From positions 2,848,369-2,912,368 of the forward strand of contig JAWPML010000001.1 of the NCBI GenBank assembly GCA_033344915.1: a stretch of DNA of 64,000 nucleotides. The letters run 5' to 3'. The notes below the pieces were generated by a model, which had not been told where the DNA came from, did no database searches, and was given only the letters and a program-made list of their open reading frames with translations. The position numbers were made by a program, and so were the translations under genes. This DNA is from Acidimicrobiales bacterium (GTDB taxonomy: Bacteria; Actinomycetota; Acidimicrobiia; Acidimicrobiales; Aldehydirespiratoraceae). Positions 16,997 to 25,350 of this stretch are shown piece after piece. The number at the start of each line of letters is the position of its first letter. Within the stretch, counting starts at the first letter, position 1.

Positions 16997-18181
16997 TCAG
17001 CTGCGAGGGAGGCCGAGGACGCGTTCGGCGATGATGTTGCGCTGGATCTCCGAACTCCCGGCGCTGATCGTCGAGCCGAACGTCGTGAAGTAGGCCTCCA
17101 GTGAGCCGACCGATCCGTGGCGGACCGTGGAGGTCAACAGCGAGTCCGGACCGGCCAACTCCGCGGCGACGCGGGCGAGGTCCTGGCGGATCTCGGTCGA
17201 GTACACCTTCATGAGCGCCTGCTCGGGGGCGGATCCAGTCTTCACGTAGCGGGCGAACCCGCGGTAGCCCAGGCAGCGCGACGCGACGGTGTCGACATAG
17301 AGACCGGCGATGTCGTCGGCGACGATCGCCTGCTCGGCCTCCGGGAGCGCCTCGAGCCGCGCCGGCGCCGTGTCGAGCAGTTCGCGCATCGACGACTCCA
17401 TCCCCATCACCCCCATCAGCCAGACCATCGACCGCTCGTGGGCGAGTGAGCCGTTCGCCATCGCCCACCCGTTGTTCTCGTCGCCGACGAGATTGCTCGC
17501 GGGCAGGATCACGTCGTCGAGGAACACCTCGTTGAGGTCGGGATGCTCCGGCGACACGATCTCCTTGAGGGGCCGGACGGTGACGCCCGGCGTGTCCATC
17601 GGCATGAGGATGATCGAGATGCCCTTGTGCTTGGGCGCGTCCGGATCGGTGCGGCAGAAGAGGAAGCAGAAGTCGGCGAAGTTCGCACCGGACGTCCAGA
17701 CCTTCTGCCCGTTGATCACATAGTTGTCGCCGTCGCGCACCGCTCGGGTCTTGAGGTTGGCGAGATCGCTCCCGGCATCGGGCTCGCTCATGCCGAGACA
17801 GGCCGACGTCTCGCCCCGCAGCAGCGGCATCGCGTACTGCTCGATCTGTTCGGGCGTGCCGAAGTCCAGCAGCGACGGCGCGATGATTCCGAGCCCCTGC
17901 GGGTTGGTGGTGCGGGGAATGTCGGCCTTGTTGAGTTCCTCGAGATAGACGAGCGTCTCGATCGGGCCGGCGTTGCGTCCACCGCGCTCCGGCGGCCAGC
18001 CGGGCACCAGCCAGCCGTCGTCGAACATGCGCTTGGTGAACGAGCGCGACCACTCCGGCACGTAGGCACTCGAGATCGGCGGGTCGGCCGCGATCTCCTC
18101 CGGCGTCGGCCGGTTGACGTCGAGCCACGCCAGGAACTCGGCGCGGAACGCCTCCACCTCGTCGTCGAACCGCAGCTTCAT
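16997..18181 (-). CDS. Acyl-CoA dehydrogenase
   Basis: 394 residues, full ACAD length. Flavin and substrate motifs: MSEPDAGSDLANLKTRAVRDGDNYVINGQKVWTS (written here in part: MSEPDAGSDLA, INGQKVWTS), RTDPDAPKHKGIS, and the C-terminal STISAGSSEIQRNIIAERVLG. It resembles FadE proteins of mycobacterial steroid side-chain oxidation that work as alpha2beta2 heteromers with a shorter partner. The start overlaps the stop of such a partner (ATGA). Substrate is inferred only as an acyl-CoA. Confidence 0.92.
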   Translation of the reverse strand: MKLRFDDEVEAFRAEFLAWLDVNRPTPEEIAADPPISSAYVPEWSRSFTKRMFDDGWLVPGWPPERGGRNAGPIETLVYLEELNKADIPRTTNPQGLGIIAPSLLDFGTPEQIEQYAMPLLRGETSACLGMSEPDAGSDLANLKTRAVRDGDNYVINGQKVWTSGANFADFCFLFCRTDPDAPKHKGISIILMPMDTPGVTVRPLKEIVSPEHPDLNEVFLDDVILPASNLVGDENNGWAMANGSLAHERSMVWLMGVMGMESSMRELLDTAPARLEALPEAEQAIVADDIAGLYVDTVASRCLGYRGFARYVKTGSAPEQALMKVYSTEIRQDLARVAAELAGPDSLLTSTVRHGSVGSLEAYFTTFGSTISAGSSEIQRNIIAERVLGLPRS

Positions 18182-19284
18182 GCCGACGCCCCGAGGAGTC
18201 CGAGCCGCCCCGCGAGCTGGGCACGGTGATGGGTGCGTCCGCCGCACAGGACCTCGCCGGCCTTCGCCCGTTTGAGGAGGAAGTGCAGATCGTTCTCCCA
18301 CGTGAAGCCGATGCCGCCGTGGAGTTGGAGGCCGTCCTCGGCGACGAGCTTCTGGCAGTCGCCGGCCGCGGCCTTGGCGACGTTGACCGCCTCCGCCCTC
18401 GCCTCGTCGTCCTCCGCGATCGCGAGCGCCGCGTAGTACCCGACAGCGTTGGCTCGCTCGACGGCCAGGAACATGTCCGCAAACCGGTGCTTGAGCGCCT
18501 GGAACGAGCCGATCACCTTGTCGTACTGCTCGCGCACCTTGGCGTATTCGAGGGTCACCTCGAATATCCGGCGGCACGCGCCGACCGTGTGGAGCGCCAT
18601 GGCGACGGTCGCCTGTTCGATCACCCGGGTCAGCGCCTCGGTGGTGGCCGGACCCGGAGCAAGCAGCAACGTCGCGGGCGCGTCCTCGAACGCCACGTCG
18701 GCGAGACCGAGGCCCGGGTCGATCACGTCGGTGATCGTGACGGCGCTGTTCGCCGCATCGACGAGCCAGGCGCCGATGCCCGAGTCGGTCCGGGCGACGA
18801 CGGCGAACCGGTCGGCGTGCGCACCCGCCAGCACGGCGGCCTTGGTCCCGGACACGCGCCAGCCGCCGTTCGCTTCGGTCGCGGTCGCGTCCACGGCATC
18901 GAGATCCCAGCGGCCGTTCTCGGCCAACGCCAACGCGCCGACCGACTCGCCGGCGGCCGCGGCGGCAAGCTCATCCTCCGCGCCCGCCTCGGTGAGCACC
19001 GGGATGAACTGGCTGACGACGGCCAGCAGCGGCCCGGGCGCGGCGACCCGTCCGAGCTCCTCCGCCAGCAGGCCGAGTTCGACGAAGCCGAGTCCGAGAC
19101 CGCCCGCGTCCTCGGCGACCCCGAGGGCCGGCCAGTACAGCTCGACCATCTGCGTCCACAGCGCGTCGGCGCTCCCTCCGCCGTCGTAGATCGACCGGAC
19201 GAGAGCCGGTTGACACGCCCCCTCGAGCACCGATCGGATGTTGTCGCGGAGGTCGAACTGGTCGTCGGAGAGTTCGAGATCCAT
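18178..19284 (-). CDS. Acyl-CoA dehydrogenase, probable heteromer partner
   Basis: 368 residues, shorter and more divergent than its neighbour. The N-terminal ELSDDQFDLRDNIRSVLEGACQPALVR is ACAD-like. The middle beta domain is degenerate, lacking the usual SEPxAGSD. The C-terminal helices are clear: YAKVREQYDKVIGSFQALKHRFADM and LQLHGGIGFTWENDLHFLLKRA. Paired long/short ACADs with overlapping genes are typical of heterotetrameric enzymes acting on bulky CoA esters. The gene is the first of the operon and lies downstream of copy 2 of the shared operator motif. Confidence 0.9.
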   Translation of the reverse strand: MDLELSDDQFDLRDNIRSVLEGACQPALVRSIYDGGGSADALWTQMVELYWPALGVAEDAGGLGLGFVELGLLAEELGRVAAPGPLLAVVSQFIPVLTEAGAEDELAAAAAGESVGALALAENGRWDLDAVDATATEANGGWRVSGTKAAVLAGAHADRFAVVARTDSGIGAWLVDAANSAVTITDVIDPGLGLADVAFEDAPATLLLAPGPATTEALTRVIEQATVAMALHTVGACRRIFEVTLEYAKVREQYDKVIGSFQALKHRFADMFLAVERANAVGYYAALAIAEDDEARAEAVNVAKAAAGDCQKLVAEDGLQLHGGIGFTWENDLHFLLKRAKAGEVLCGGRTHHRAQLAGRLGLLGASA

Positions 19285-19311
19285 ACTTCCCTGTCCGTTC
19301 CGTTGACAGCT

Positions 19312-19327
19312 TCTAACAGTGGCGTCA
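19312..19327 (-). promoter_or_regulatory. TGAC[AG]CNNNTGTTAGA motif, copy 2 (ACAD pair/SDR)
   Basis: TGACGCCACTGTTAGA on the minus strand, 28 bases from the ACAD start at 19284 and 34 bases from the divergent SDR start at 19361. The orientation points to the ACAD operon, and TGTTAGAAG could be its extended -10. Confidence 0.6.
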
Positions 19328-19360
19328 CCGTAATCAGCGACCGTCACCGAGAGGAAACCC

Positions 19361-20212
19361 ATGACCATCGATCTGTTCCGATACGAGGGAAAGCGGGTTG
19401 TCGTCGTCGGCGGCGCGACCGGCATGGGCGCCGCGACCGCACGCATGGCCGCTGATCTCGGCGCCGAGGTGATCGTGCTCGACGTCGCACCGGTCGAGTA
19501 CGACTGCGCGCAGTCGATCGAGGTCGACCTGCGGAACCAGGCGAGCGTCGACGCGGCTGCCGATGCGATCGACGGCGGTGTCGACGCGATCTTCGCGTGC
19601 GCCGGCGTCGCCGACGGCACCGCCGGGATCATGCTGATCAACTTCACGGCGCAGCGACATTTCATCGACCGCATCCGGTCGCAGGGGAAGTTGAACGCCG
19701 GTGGCTCGATCGCGTTCATCTCGTCCACGGCCGGGCTGGGCTGGAAGAACAATCGGGAGCGGGTCGCCGACTTCCTGTCGAACGCGGACTGGGCCTCGGC
19801 CGCGGCCTGGACCGAGGAGAACCCCGACACCGACAGCTACGGGTTCAGCAAGGAAGCGATCAACCTCTACGTCGTGCAGCAGGCGTTCCCCATGCTCAAG
19901 GCCGGTCATCGCATCAACGCGATCTGCCCCGGTCCGACGGTCACGCCCCTCGCCGAGGCCAACGCCGACATGTGGCTCACGTTCGCCGCCGACTATCGCG
20001 AGGAGGCCGGGGTCGACACGCTCCAGCCGGAGCAGATGGCGAGCACGCTGATCTTCCTGTGCAGCGCGGCGGCGAGTGGCATCAACGGCGAGATGCTCCA
20101 GGTCGATCAGGGCCACACCAACGCGTCGCTGTACGACGCCTACGACGCTCCCATCGTGAAGATGATCGCCGGCGACATCGAATGGGACTTCGCCGCCCTC
20201 GGCTTCGAATAG
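19361..20212 (+). CDS. SDR family oxidoreductase (3-alpha-hydroxysteroid dehydrogenase-like)
   Basis: 283 residues. Motifs: VVVGGATGMGAATARMA (cofactor), FACAGVADGT in place of NNAG, FISSTAGLGWKNN, then an insertion, SYGFSKEAINLYVVQQA with the catalytic Tyr/Lys, and INAICPGPTVTPL. The insertion between the catalytic Ser and Tyr and the ACAGVAD motif resemble 3-alpha-hydroxysteroid/carbonyl-reductase type SDRs. It diverges from an ACAD pair across the shared operator motif. The stop is two bases from the REP array that precedes the RAYT gene. Confidence 0.85.
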   Translation: MTIDLFRYEGKRVVVVGGATGMGAATARMAADLGAEVIVLDVAPVEYDCAQSIEVDLRNQASVDAAADAIDGGVDAIFACAGVADGTAGIMLINFTAQRHFIDRIRSQGKLNAGGSIAFISSTAGLGWKNNRERVADFLSNADWASAAAWTEENPDTDSYGFSKEAINLYVVQQAFPMLKAGHRINAICPGPTVTPLAEANADMWLTFAADYREEAGVDTLQPEQMASTLIFLCSAAASGINGEMLQVDQGHTNASLYDAYDAPIVKMIAGDIEWDFAALGFE

Positions 20213-20214
20213 CC

Positions 20215-20270
20215 ATACTTTCTGGGGTCAGACCCCCGCACTTTCTGGGGTCAGACCCCCGTACGTTCTT
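20215..20270. repeat. REP-like tandem, family 1 copy c (5' flank of RAYT)
   Basis: Two direct copies, 23 bases apart, of ACTTTCTGGGGTCAGACCCC (20217 and 20240), followed by a degenerate third edge (GTACGTTCT). Each has the GGGGTC-A-GACCCC hairpin. The array lies 33 bases upstream of the RAYT start codon. Confidence 0.88.
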
Positions 20271-20302
20271 GGGCGTCACACCCTCTCCGTAGCTTCGGTC
20301 GC

Positions 20303-21184
20303 ATGGCACGAATGCGGAGACGGGAAGTCGGCGGCGGGTGGCACCATGTGCTGAACCGGGGAGCGCGAAGACTCCCGGTCTTCGGCGACGAGGCCGACTA
20401 CCGAGCCTTCCTGCGCATCCTCGGCCAGTCGCTCGCAGCGTCGGACGCCCGAGCGCACGCCTACGCGCTCATGCCGAACCACTTTCATCTCGTGCTCGAG
20501 GCCACGGTGGACCAAATGGCGACGACGATGAAATCGCTGGCGGCGTCGTACACCCGGAGGTTCAACGCGCGCTACGGCTACGACGGCGCTCTCTTCCGCG
20601 GTCGCTATCGATCCAAGCCGATCGCTTCGGAGCGACAACTGCGCGAGACCGTCCGCTATGTCCATCGCAACCCCGTCGGCGACGGTCCGCTCGACCCGAC
20701 GCGGCTCCGTTGGACCAGCCACCTGGCATACACGGGAGTCGTCAGCGGGCCGTCCTGGCTGAAGACGGCGACGGTGCTGCATCGGTTCGCGGACGACGTC
20801 GCAACCTTCGACGCCTTCGTCTCCTCCGGCACCGCCGAGGGTCACGGACCACGCCTCCTCGACCCGGTCCTCAACGTCTCCGGCATTCGGCGGATCGAGG
20901 CTGCCCTCGGTGTGGAGTCCGACGCCGAGCGTGAAGTCCTTCGAGCCGGTGGACGAGGGGTACGCAACGACGTCCGGCTGGCCGCACTCCTCCTCGGCCA
21001 CCTCCGCGGCGTCGAAGATGTCGGTTCGCTGGCCGAGCGCTACGGGTACCGCAACATTGCGACGGCTCGCAGCGCCATCGCTCGCGCCCGGGCCCGAGTG
21101 GATCGCGATCCCGGCTTCCGCGCGTTGGTGTCCGACGCCGCAGCTCGGCTCGACCAATGGCGCAGAGAAAGTACGGGGGTCTGA
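20303..21184 (+). CDS. REP-associated tyrosine transposase (RAYT, Y1/HUH nuclease)
   Basis: 293 residues. The Y1 transposase domain (about 1-160) begins RREVGGGWHHVLNRG and has the HUH pair in MPNHFHLVLE (His60, His62) and the catalytic Tyr119 in YVHRNPVGDG. FNARYGYDGALFRGRYRSKPI is typical of TnpA_REP proteins. A DnaA/HTH-like C-terminal region (about 205-285) contains a helix-turn-helix-like stretch around LAERYGYRNIATARSAI. RAYTs are single-copy housekeeping relatives of IS200 that recognise REP hairpins. This gene is flanked by matching hairpins on both sides, and its stop and last residues (RRESTGV) lie inside the downstream REP. It appears intact. Confidence 0.93.
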   Translation: MARMRRREVGGGWHHVLNRGARRLPVFGDEADYRAFLRILGQSLAASDARAHAYALMPNHFHLVLEATVDQMATTMKSLAASYTRRFNARYGYDGALFRGRYRSKPIASERQLRETVRYVHRNPVGDGPLDPTRLRWTSHLAYTGVVSGPSWLKTATVLHRFADDVATFDAFVSSGTAEGHGPRLLDPVLNVSGIRRIEAALGVESDAEREVLRAGGRGVRNDVRLAALLLGHLRGVEDVGSLAERYGYRNIATARSAIARARARVDRDPGFRALVSDAAARLDQWRRESTGV

Positions 21185-21188
21185 CCCC
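21165..21188. repeat. REP-like hairpin, family 1 copy d (3' flank of RAYT)
   Basis: GAGAAAGTAC followed by GGGGGTCTGACCCC. It contains the RAYT stop codon, and its last C is the first base of the stop codon (CTA, minus strand) of the convergent acyl-CoA ligase, so both genes end in one repeat. Confidence 0.9.
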
Positions 21189-22759
21189 TACATACCTTCG
21201 CGGAGGACGGTCTTCTTGATCTTGCCCATGGGGGTGCGGGCGAAGCCGTCGACGAAGGTGATGGCATCGGGAACCTTGTAGCGGGCGAGGTGTTGGCCGC
21301 ACAGGGCGATCAGATCGGCATCGCTCACCGCGCTGTCCTCCATCAGCTCGACGAAGGCGACCACACGCTCACCGAGACGGTCGTCCGGCACGCCGATCAC
21401 CGCGCAGGCCGCGACGGCCGGACTCTCGTGGAGTACCCGTTCGACCTCGGCCGGGTACACGTTGGCGCCGCCTCGGATGATGAGGTCGTTCTTGCGATCG
21501 TGGATGCGCAGGTTGCCGTCGGCATCGAGCGAACCGATGTCACCGGTGTGCAGCAACCCGCCCCGCAGTGCCTCGGCGGTCGCATCCGCCCGGTTCCAGT
21601 AGCCGAGCATCGGCCGCCAGACGTCGACGAACTCGCCGTCGGTCGCGGTGCCCACGCACACCTCACCCGGCTCACCCGGCGCGCAGTCGCCACCGTTCTC
21701 GTCGAGGATTCGCACCGAGCACTGGGGCAGCGCCTTGCCACACGAGCCCTCGACCGGCGGCTCCGTGACGTCCTCCACCGTCACCGCCGTCGGTGCCTCC
21801 GTGAGCCCGTACCCGGTGCCCACCCGCACGCCGAACCGCTCCTCGTACAGCCGACGAAATGCGTCGGGCATGTCCGCGCCGCCCACGCCGATTGCCTGGA
21901 TCGACGCGAGCATGTCGTCGGTCACTGCCGGATTCGTGAGCAGGTCGTGGACCATCGCGGGGACCGCGGAGAACGTCGTGATCCGCTCCGCCGCGATCCA
22001 CTCGGCCATGCCGACCCCGTCCACGCGATCCATGCAGACGAGACTGAGCCCGCACTGGTATGACACACAGGGGCCGAGCACGACCAGGTTGAGAATCGTC
22101 AGCGGCAGGGCGACACCCATGACACCGCCGTCCGGATGGGTCCCCCGCACCGCACTCACGCGGCCCGGGACGAGCATGTTGTGCTGCGAGTGGACCGCAC
22201 CCTTCGGGAACCCGGTCGTGCCGGACGTGTACGCGATCGCGGCCGGCGCGAGCGGGTCGATCGTCGCCCGCGTCGCGGCGTCCGCGCTCGCGACGCGCTC
22301 GCGCCACTCCCCCACCTCGACGATCTCCCGAAGCTCGGGGACCTCGCCATGTTGTCGCTGCGCGGCGGCCACGTCCGCGTCAGCGAGCAGCACCCCGGCC
22401 TGCGCGTCGCGCAGCATGTACGCCTTCTCCGGCGGCGCCAGCGGACGATTGATCCCGAGCCAGATCGCACCGAGTCGCATCGCGGCGAAGAACGCGATGA
22501 CGATGTCGACGTCGTTCGGCAGCGACATCGCGACCCGGTCACCGGACCCCACACCGAGCGCCACCAACGCGCCCGCCGCACGGTCCACCTCCGCGTCGAG
22601 TTCCGCCAGCGTGAAGCGGCCACCCCGCCCGACGAGGGCGAGGGCGTCGGGCGAAGCCACGACCGCATCGTCCAGCAGCGCGGCGACCGTCCCCGGCCCT
22701 CCGACATCGCGGGGAGCCGTCGCTGGCGCGATGAGGCCGTGAGCCGCGAGGCCGATCAC
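21188..22759 (-). CDS. AMP-binding acyl-CoA ligase (FadD-like)
   Basis: 523 residues. Motifs: P-loop IAYTSGTTGFPKGAVHS near 180, GYGLTEAPTAVTVE, GGANVYPAEVERVLHES (hinge), and the C-terminal ARTPMGKIKKTVLREGM with the catalytic Lys. The family activates carboxylic acids to CoA thioesters. Its start overlaps the stop of the amidohydrolase gene (22756-22759, ATGA), so the two are coupled; an amidohydrolase-fold decarboxylase or hydrolase beside a CoA ligase fits degradation of an aromatic or branched acid. The stop is placed in the RAYT-linked REP. Confidence 0.9.
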   Translation of the reverse strand: MIGLAAHGLIAPATAPRDVGGPGTVAALLDDAVVASPDALALVGRGGRFTLAELDAEVDRAAGALVALGVGSGDRVAMSLPNDVDIVIAFFAAMRLGAIWLGINRPLAPPEKAYMLRDAQAGVLLADADVAAAQRQHGEVPELREIVEVGEWRERVASADAATRATIDPLAPAAIAYTSGTTGFPKGAVHSQHNMLVPGRVSAVRGTHPDGGVMGVALPLTILNLVVLGPCVSYQCGLSLVCMDRVDGVGMAEWIAAERITTFSAVPAMVHDLLTNPAVTDDMLASIQAIGVGGADMPDAFRRLYEERFGVRVGTGYGLTEAPTAVTVEDVTEPPVEGSCGKALPQCSVRILDENGGDCAPGEPGEVCVGTATDGEFVDVWRPMLGYWNRADATAEALRGGLLHTGDIGSLDADGNLRIHDRKNDLIIRGGANVYPAEVERVLHESPAVAACAVIGVPDDRLGERVVAFVELMEDSAVSDADLIALCGQHLARYKVPDAITFVDGFARTPMGKIKKTVLREGM

Positions 22760-23925
22760 GCGGGCGCGGCGGCCAGCGAGGCGAGCGTCTCGCCCATGAT
22801 CAGCGCCTGTTCGTCGTCCGTCAGCCCGGTCAGTCCGTCGCGGAACGTCAGCGGTTCGGCGAGCCCCTCGGCATGCGGGTAATCCGACCCGAACAGCACC
22901 TGCGACGCCCCGATGACGTCACACAGCGCCGGGATGTCCTCCTCGTGATACGGCGAGACGAACACCTTGTCCTTCACCACCTCGCTCGGGCGGCCGGACA
23001 CATACCCGCCGGGCCACGGCCCGTTGCGCCCCATGCCCTTCATCTTGTCCATCGCCGCCAGGAGATAGGGCACCCACAGCGAGCCGTTCTCCACCGACAT
23101 GATCCGGATGTTCGGGAACCGGCCGAAGAAGTTCATGAACGTCAGGCCCGAGATCGTCTGCATGATCGGCAGGTCGCCGTAGAAGCTCGTCCACTGGAAG
23201 GCCGACTGCTGATGCGACGACGGGTTCGCCTCCTCGCCCCACGCCACCGAGAACAGCTCGTTGTAGCCGGACTCGGAGATGTGGAACGTGACGGTCACGC
23301 CGGCCTCGTCGACGCGCGACCAGAACGGGTCGAACACGGGGTCGGCGGGATTGCGCCCGCCCTGTGGTCCGGGGCGGAGGTGGATGAAGCGGGCGCCCCG
23401 TTCGAGCACGGACTCGAGCTCGGCCACGGCGGCGTCCACGTCGATGAGCGACATCAGCGGCACGCCGTAGATCCGGCCGTCGGCGCCGAAGCCCCAGTCC
23501 TCCTCGAGCCAGCGGTTGAACGAGTGCACGTTGAGGTACGTCCGCTCCGGATCGTCCTTCATGAAGTGTTCGACACAGACGGCAACCGTCGGGAAGAGCA
23601 CCATCGCATCGACTCCCTGCTCGTCCATCCGCGCCAGGCGAGCCTCACGATTCTGGTACTCGGGCTGGACCGGCTCGATCGCGTCGTTCTCCTCGATCGG
23701 TAGGCCCGACTTCATGTTGCGCAGCATCTCGCGCAGCGAGCCCGGCTTCGTGTGGACCTCGGAGAACGGCTCGCTCAGGAACGTGAACGGACGGTCGCCG
23801 ATCAGCACCTCCGAGCGATCGCCCGACTCCACCACCCGAACCGCCTCCTCCATCCGGGACGCCGGCATGAACCGGGTGAAACAGTCCTGCGGCTCGTAGT
23901 AGTGGTTGTCGGCGTCGAAGATCAC
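22756..23925 (-). CDS. Amidohydrolase family protein (amidohydrolase-2 fold)
   Basis: 389 residues from a GTG. The N-terminus MIFDADNHYYEPQDCF carries DADNHYYE in place of the usual HxH zinc motif. Further motifs are FHISESGYN and the C-terminal LFGSDYPHAEGLAEP. This is the PF04909 family, with hydrolases and decarboxylases such as ACMS-decarboxylase relatives; the DxDNHxYE subgroup is common in actinobacterial steroid and terpenoid gene sets and its reaction is unknown. The Shine-Dalgarno GGAG is contributed by the edge of a family-2 repeat directly upstream. Confidence 0.87.
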   Translation of the reverse strand: MIFDADNHYYEPQDCFTRFMPASRMEEAVRVVESGDRSEVLIGDRPFTFLSEPFSEVHTKPGSLREMLRNMKSGLPIEENDAIEPVQPEYQNREARLARMDEQGVDAMVLFPTVAVCVEHFMKDDPERTYLNVHSFNRWLEEDWGFGADGRIYGVPLMSLIDVDAAVAELESVLERGARFIHLRPGPQGGRNPADPVFDPFWSRVDEAGVTVTFHISESGYNELFSVAWGEEANPSSHQQSAFQWTSFYGDLPIMQTISGLTFMNFFGRFPNIRIMSVENGSLWVPYLLAAMDKMKGMGRNGPWPGGYVSGRPSEVVKDKVFVSPYHEEDIPALCDVIGASQVLFGSDYPHAEGLAEPLTFRDGLTGLTDDEQALIMGETLASLAAAPA

Positions 23926-23985
23926 GAACGCTCCGGATCTGCGTTGAGTTGTGGTCGTCCTGCAACCACAACTTGGTTAAGAAGC
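23926..23985 (-). repeat. Family-2 palindromic repeat, copy A
   Basis: Read on the minus strand: GCTTCTTAACCAAG, then AGTTGTGGTTG paired with CGACCACAACT, then CAACGCAGATCCGGAG just before the GTG start at 23925. It matches copy B (52746-52804) almost base for base in the same orientation relative to its downstream gene, including the Shine-Dalgarno. Confidence 0.85.
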
Positions 23986-24007
23986 ATCCTGGTCTGGATC
24001 GCGGACC

Positions 24008-24023
24008 TGACGCTGGTGTTAGA
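24008..24023 (+). promoter_or_regulatory. TGAC[AG]CNNNTGTTAGA motif, copy 3 (amidohydrolase/SDR operon)
   Basis: TGACGCTGGTGTTAGA followed by TTT gives a good extended -10 (TGTTAGATT). It lies 38 bases before the GTG at 24062, between two divergent amidohydrolase genes. Confidence 0.62.
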
Positions 24024-24061
24024 TTTCCGTCAACGAGACCCGTAGGTCAAGGGGGACCCCC

Positions 24062-25348
24062 GTGGACAAGAACGACATGATCCTCGTCAGCGTCGATGAT
24101 CACCTGTGTGAGCCACCCGACATGTTCGATCAGCACCTTCCCGCGAAGTGGAAGGACGAGGCGCCGAAGCTGATCCGCACCGAGACCGGCGACGACGTCT
24201 GGACCTTCAACGGCGCGGTGATCCCCAACGTCGGGCTCAACGCGGTCGCCGGTCGCCCCAAGGAGGAGTACGGCCTCGAGCCGACCTGCTTCGAGGAGAT
24301 GCGGCCCGGTTGCTACAGCGTCGACGACCGCATCAAGGACATGGACGCGGGCGGCGTGCTCGGGTCGATGTGCTTCCCGTCGTTCCCCGGCTTCGCGGGG
24401 CGGCTCTTCGCCGACCACCCCGACAAGGAGTTCGCGGCCGACCTGATCCGGGCCTACAACGACTGGCACATCGACGAGTGGTGTGGGGCCCATCCCGGCC
24501 GCTTCATCCCGATGATCCTGCCGATGATCTGGTCCGCGGAGGAGACCGCCGCCGAGATCCGCCGGGTCGCCGACAAGGGCTGCCACTCGATCACCTTCAC
24601 CGAGAACCCCGTGCCCCTCGGGCAGCCGAGCTGGCACGACGAGGACTACTGGGACCCGATGTTCCACGCGCTCGTCGACTGCGACACCGTGCTGTCGATC
24701 CACCTCGGGTCGTCGGGCCAGATGGTCGTCACCGCACCGGACGCCCCGATGGACGTCATGATCCAGATGCAGCCGATGAACATCTCCACAGCCGCGGCCG
24801 ACCTGATCTGGTCGACCATCCCCCGCCGTCATTCCGACATCAAGATCGCGCTCTCCGAGGGTGGCACCGGCTGGGTCCCCTACTTCATGGACCGGGCCGA
24901 CAAGACCTACGACATGCACCACCTCTGGACCGGTCAGGACTTCGGCGACCTCAAGCCGAGCGACGTGTTCCGCCGCAACTTCCTGACGTGCTTCATCACC
25001 GATCCGGTCGGCATCAAGATGCGCCACGAGATCGGCATCGACAACATCACCTGGGAGATGGACTACCCCCACTCCGACTCGAACTGGCCGTGGGCTCCGG
25101 AGGAACTCGAGGAGCACCTCGCCGATGTTCCCGACGACGAGATCCACAAGATCACCCATCGCAACGCGATGGAGTGGTTCTCCTACGACCCCTTCTCGGT
25201 GATCCCCCGCGAGGAGTGCACGGTGGGTGCGCTCCGGGCCCGAGCCGGCGACCACGACGTGTCGGAGAAGTCGATGCTCACCGGGCGCCACGACCGAGAC
25301 GACAAGATCTCGCTGGCGGAGTTCGCGGGTCGCACCTCGGCCCGCTGA
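24062..25348 (+). CDS. Amidohydrolase family protein (amidohydrolase-2 fold)
   Basis: 428 residues from a GTG with AAGGGGGA upstream. N-terminal LVSVDDHLCEPPDMF (VDDHLxEP, the motif of another amidohydrolase-2 subgroup), SIHLGSSGQM mid-protein, ALSEGGTGWVP, and the C-terminal WEMDYPHSDSNWPWAP with the Asp near residue 340 that usually binds the metal or water. The C-terminal 60 residues are polar and extended beyond the barrel. It is the first gene of an operon with an SDR two bases downstream. Reaction unknown; a decarboxylase or hydrolase on a ring-derived acid is possible. Confidence 0.87.
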   Translation: MDKNDMILVSVDDHLCEPPDMFDQHLPAKWKDEAPKLIRTETGDDVWTFNGAVIPNVGLNAVAGRPKEEYGLEPTCFEEMRPGCYSVDDRIKDMDAGGVLGSMCFPSFPGFAGRLFADHPDKEFAADLIRAYNDWHIDEWCGAHPGRFIPMILPMIWSAEETAAEIRRVADKGCHSITFTENPVPLGQPSWHDEDYWDPMFHALVDCDTVLSIHLGSSGQMVVTAPDAPMDVMIQMQPMNISTAAADLIWSTIPRRHSDIKIALSEGGTGWVPYFMDRADKTYDMHHLWTGQDFGDLKPSDVFRRNFLTCFITDPVGIKMRHEIGIDNITWEMDYPHSDSNWPWAPEELEEHLADVPDDEIHKITHRNAMEWFSYDPFSVIPREECTVGALRARAGDHDVSEKSMLTGRHDRDDKISLAEFAGRTSAR

Positions 25349-25350
25349 GG

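Noticed and set aside
15660-18482. 940-codon minus-strand open frame crossing two P450/ACAD loci
   Set aside because: It runs antisense to one gene and out of frame through another, is Arg/Pro-rich and has no motif.
19303-19333. TTGACA plus a downstream hexamer as a sigma-70 promoter for the SDR at 19361
   Set aside because: No convincing -10 at 16-18 bases; the region is better explained by the shared 16-base motif.
20303-21184. Ordinary IS200/IS605 insertion sequence
   Set aside because: There is no tnpB, the NPV/GRYRSKPI features are RAYT-like, and the flanks are REP hairpins in place of IS ends.
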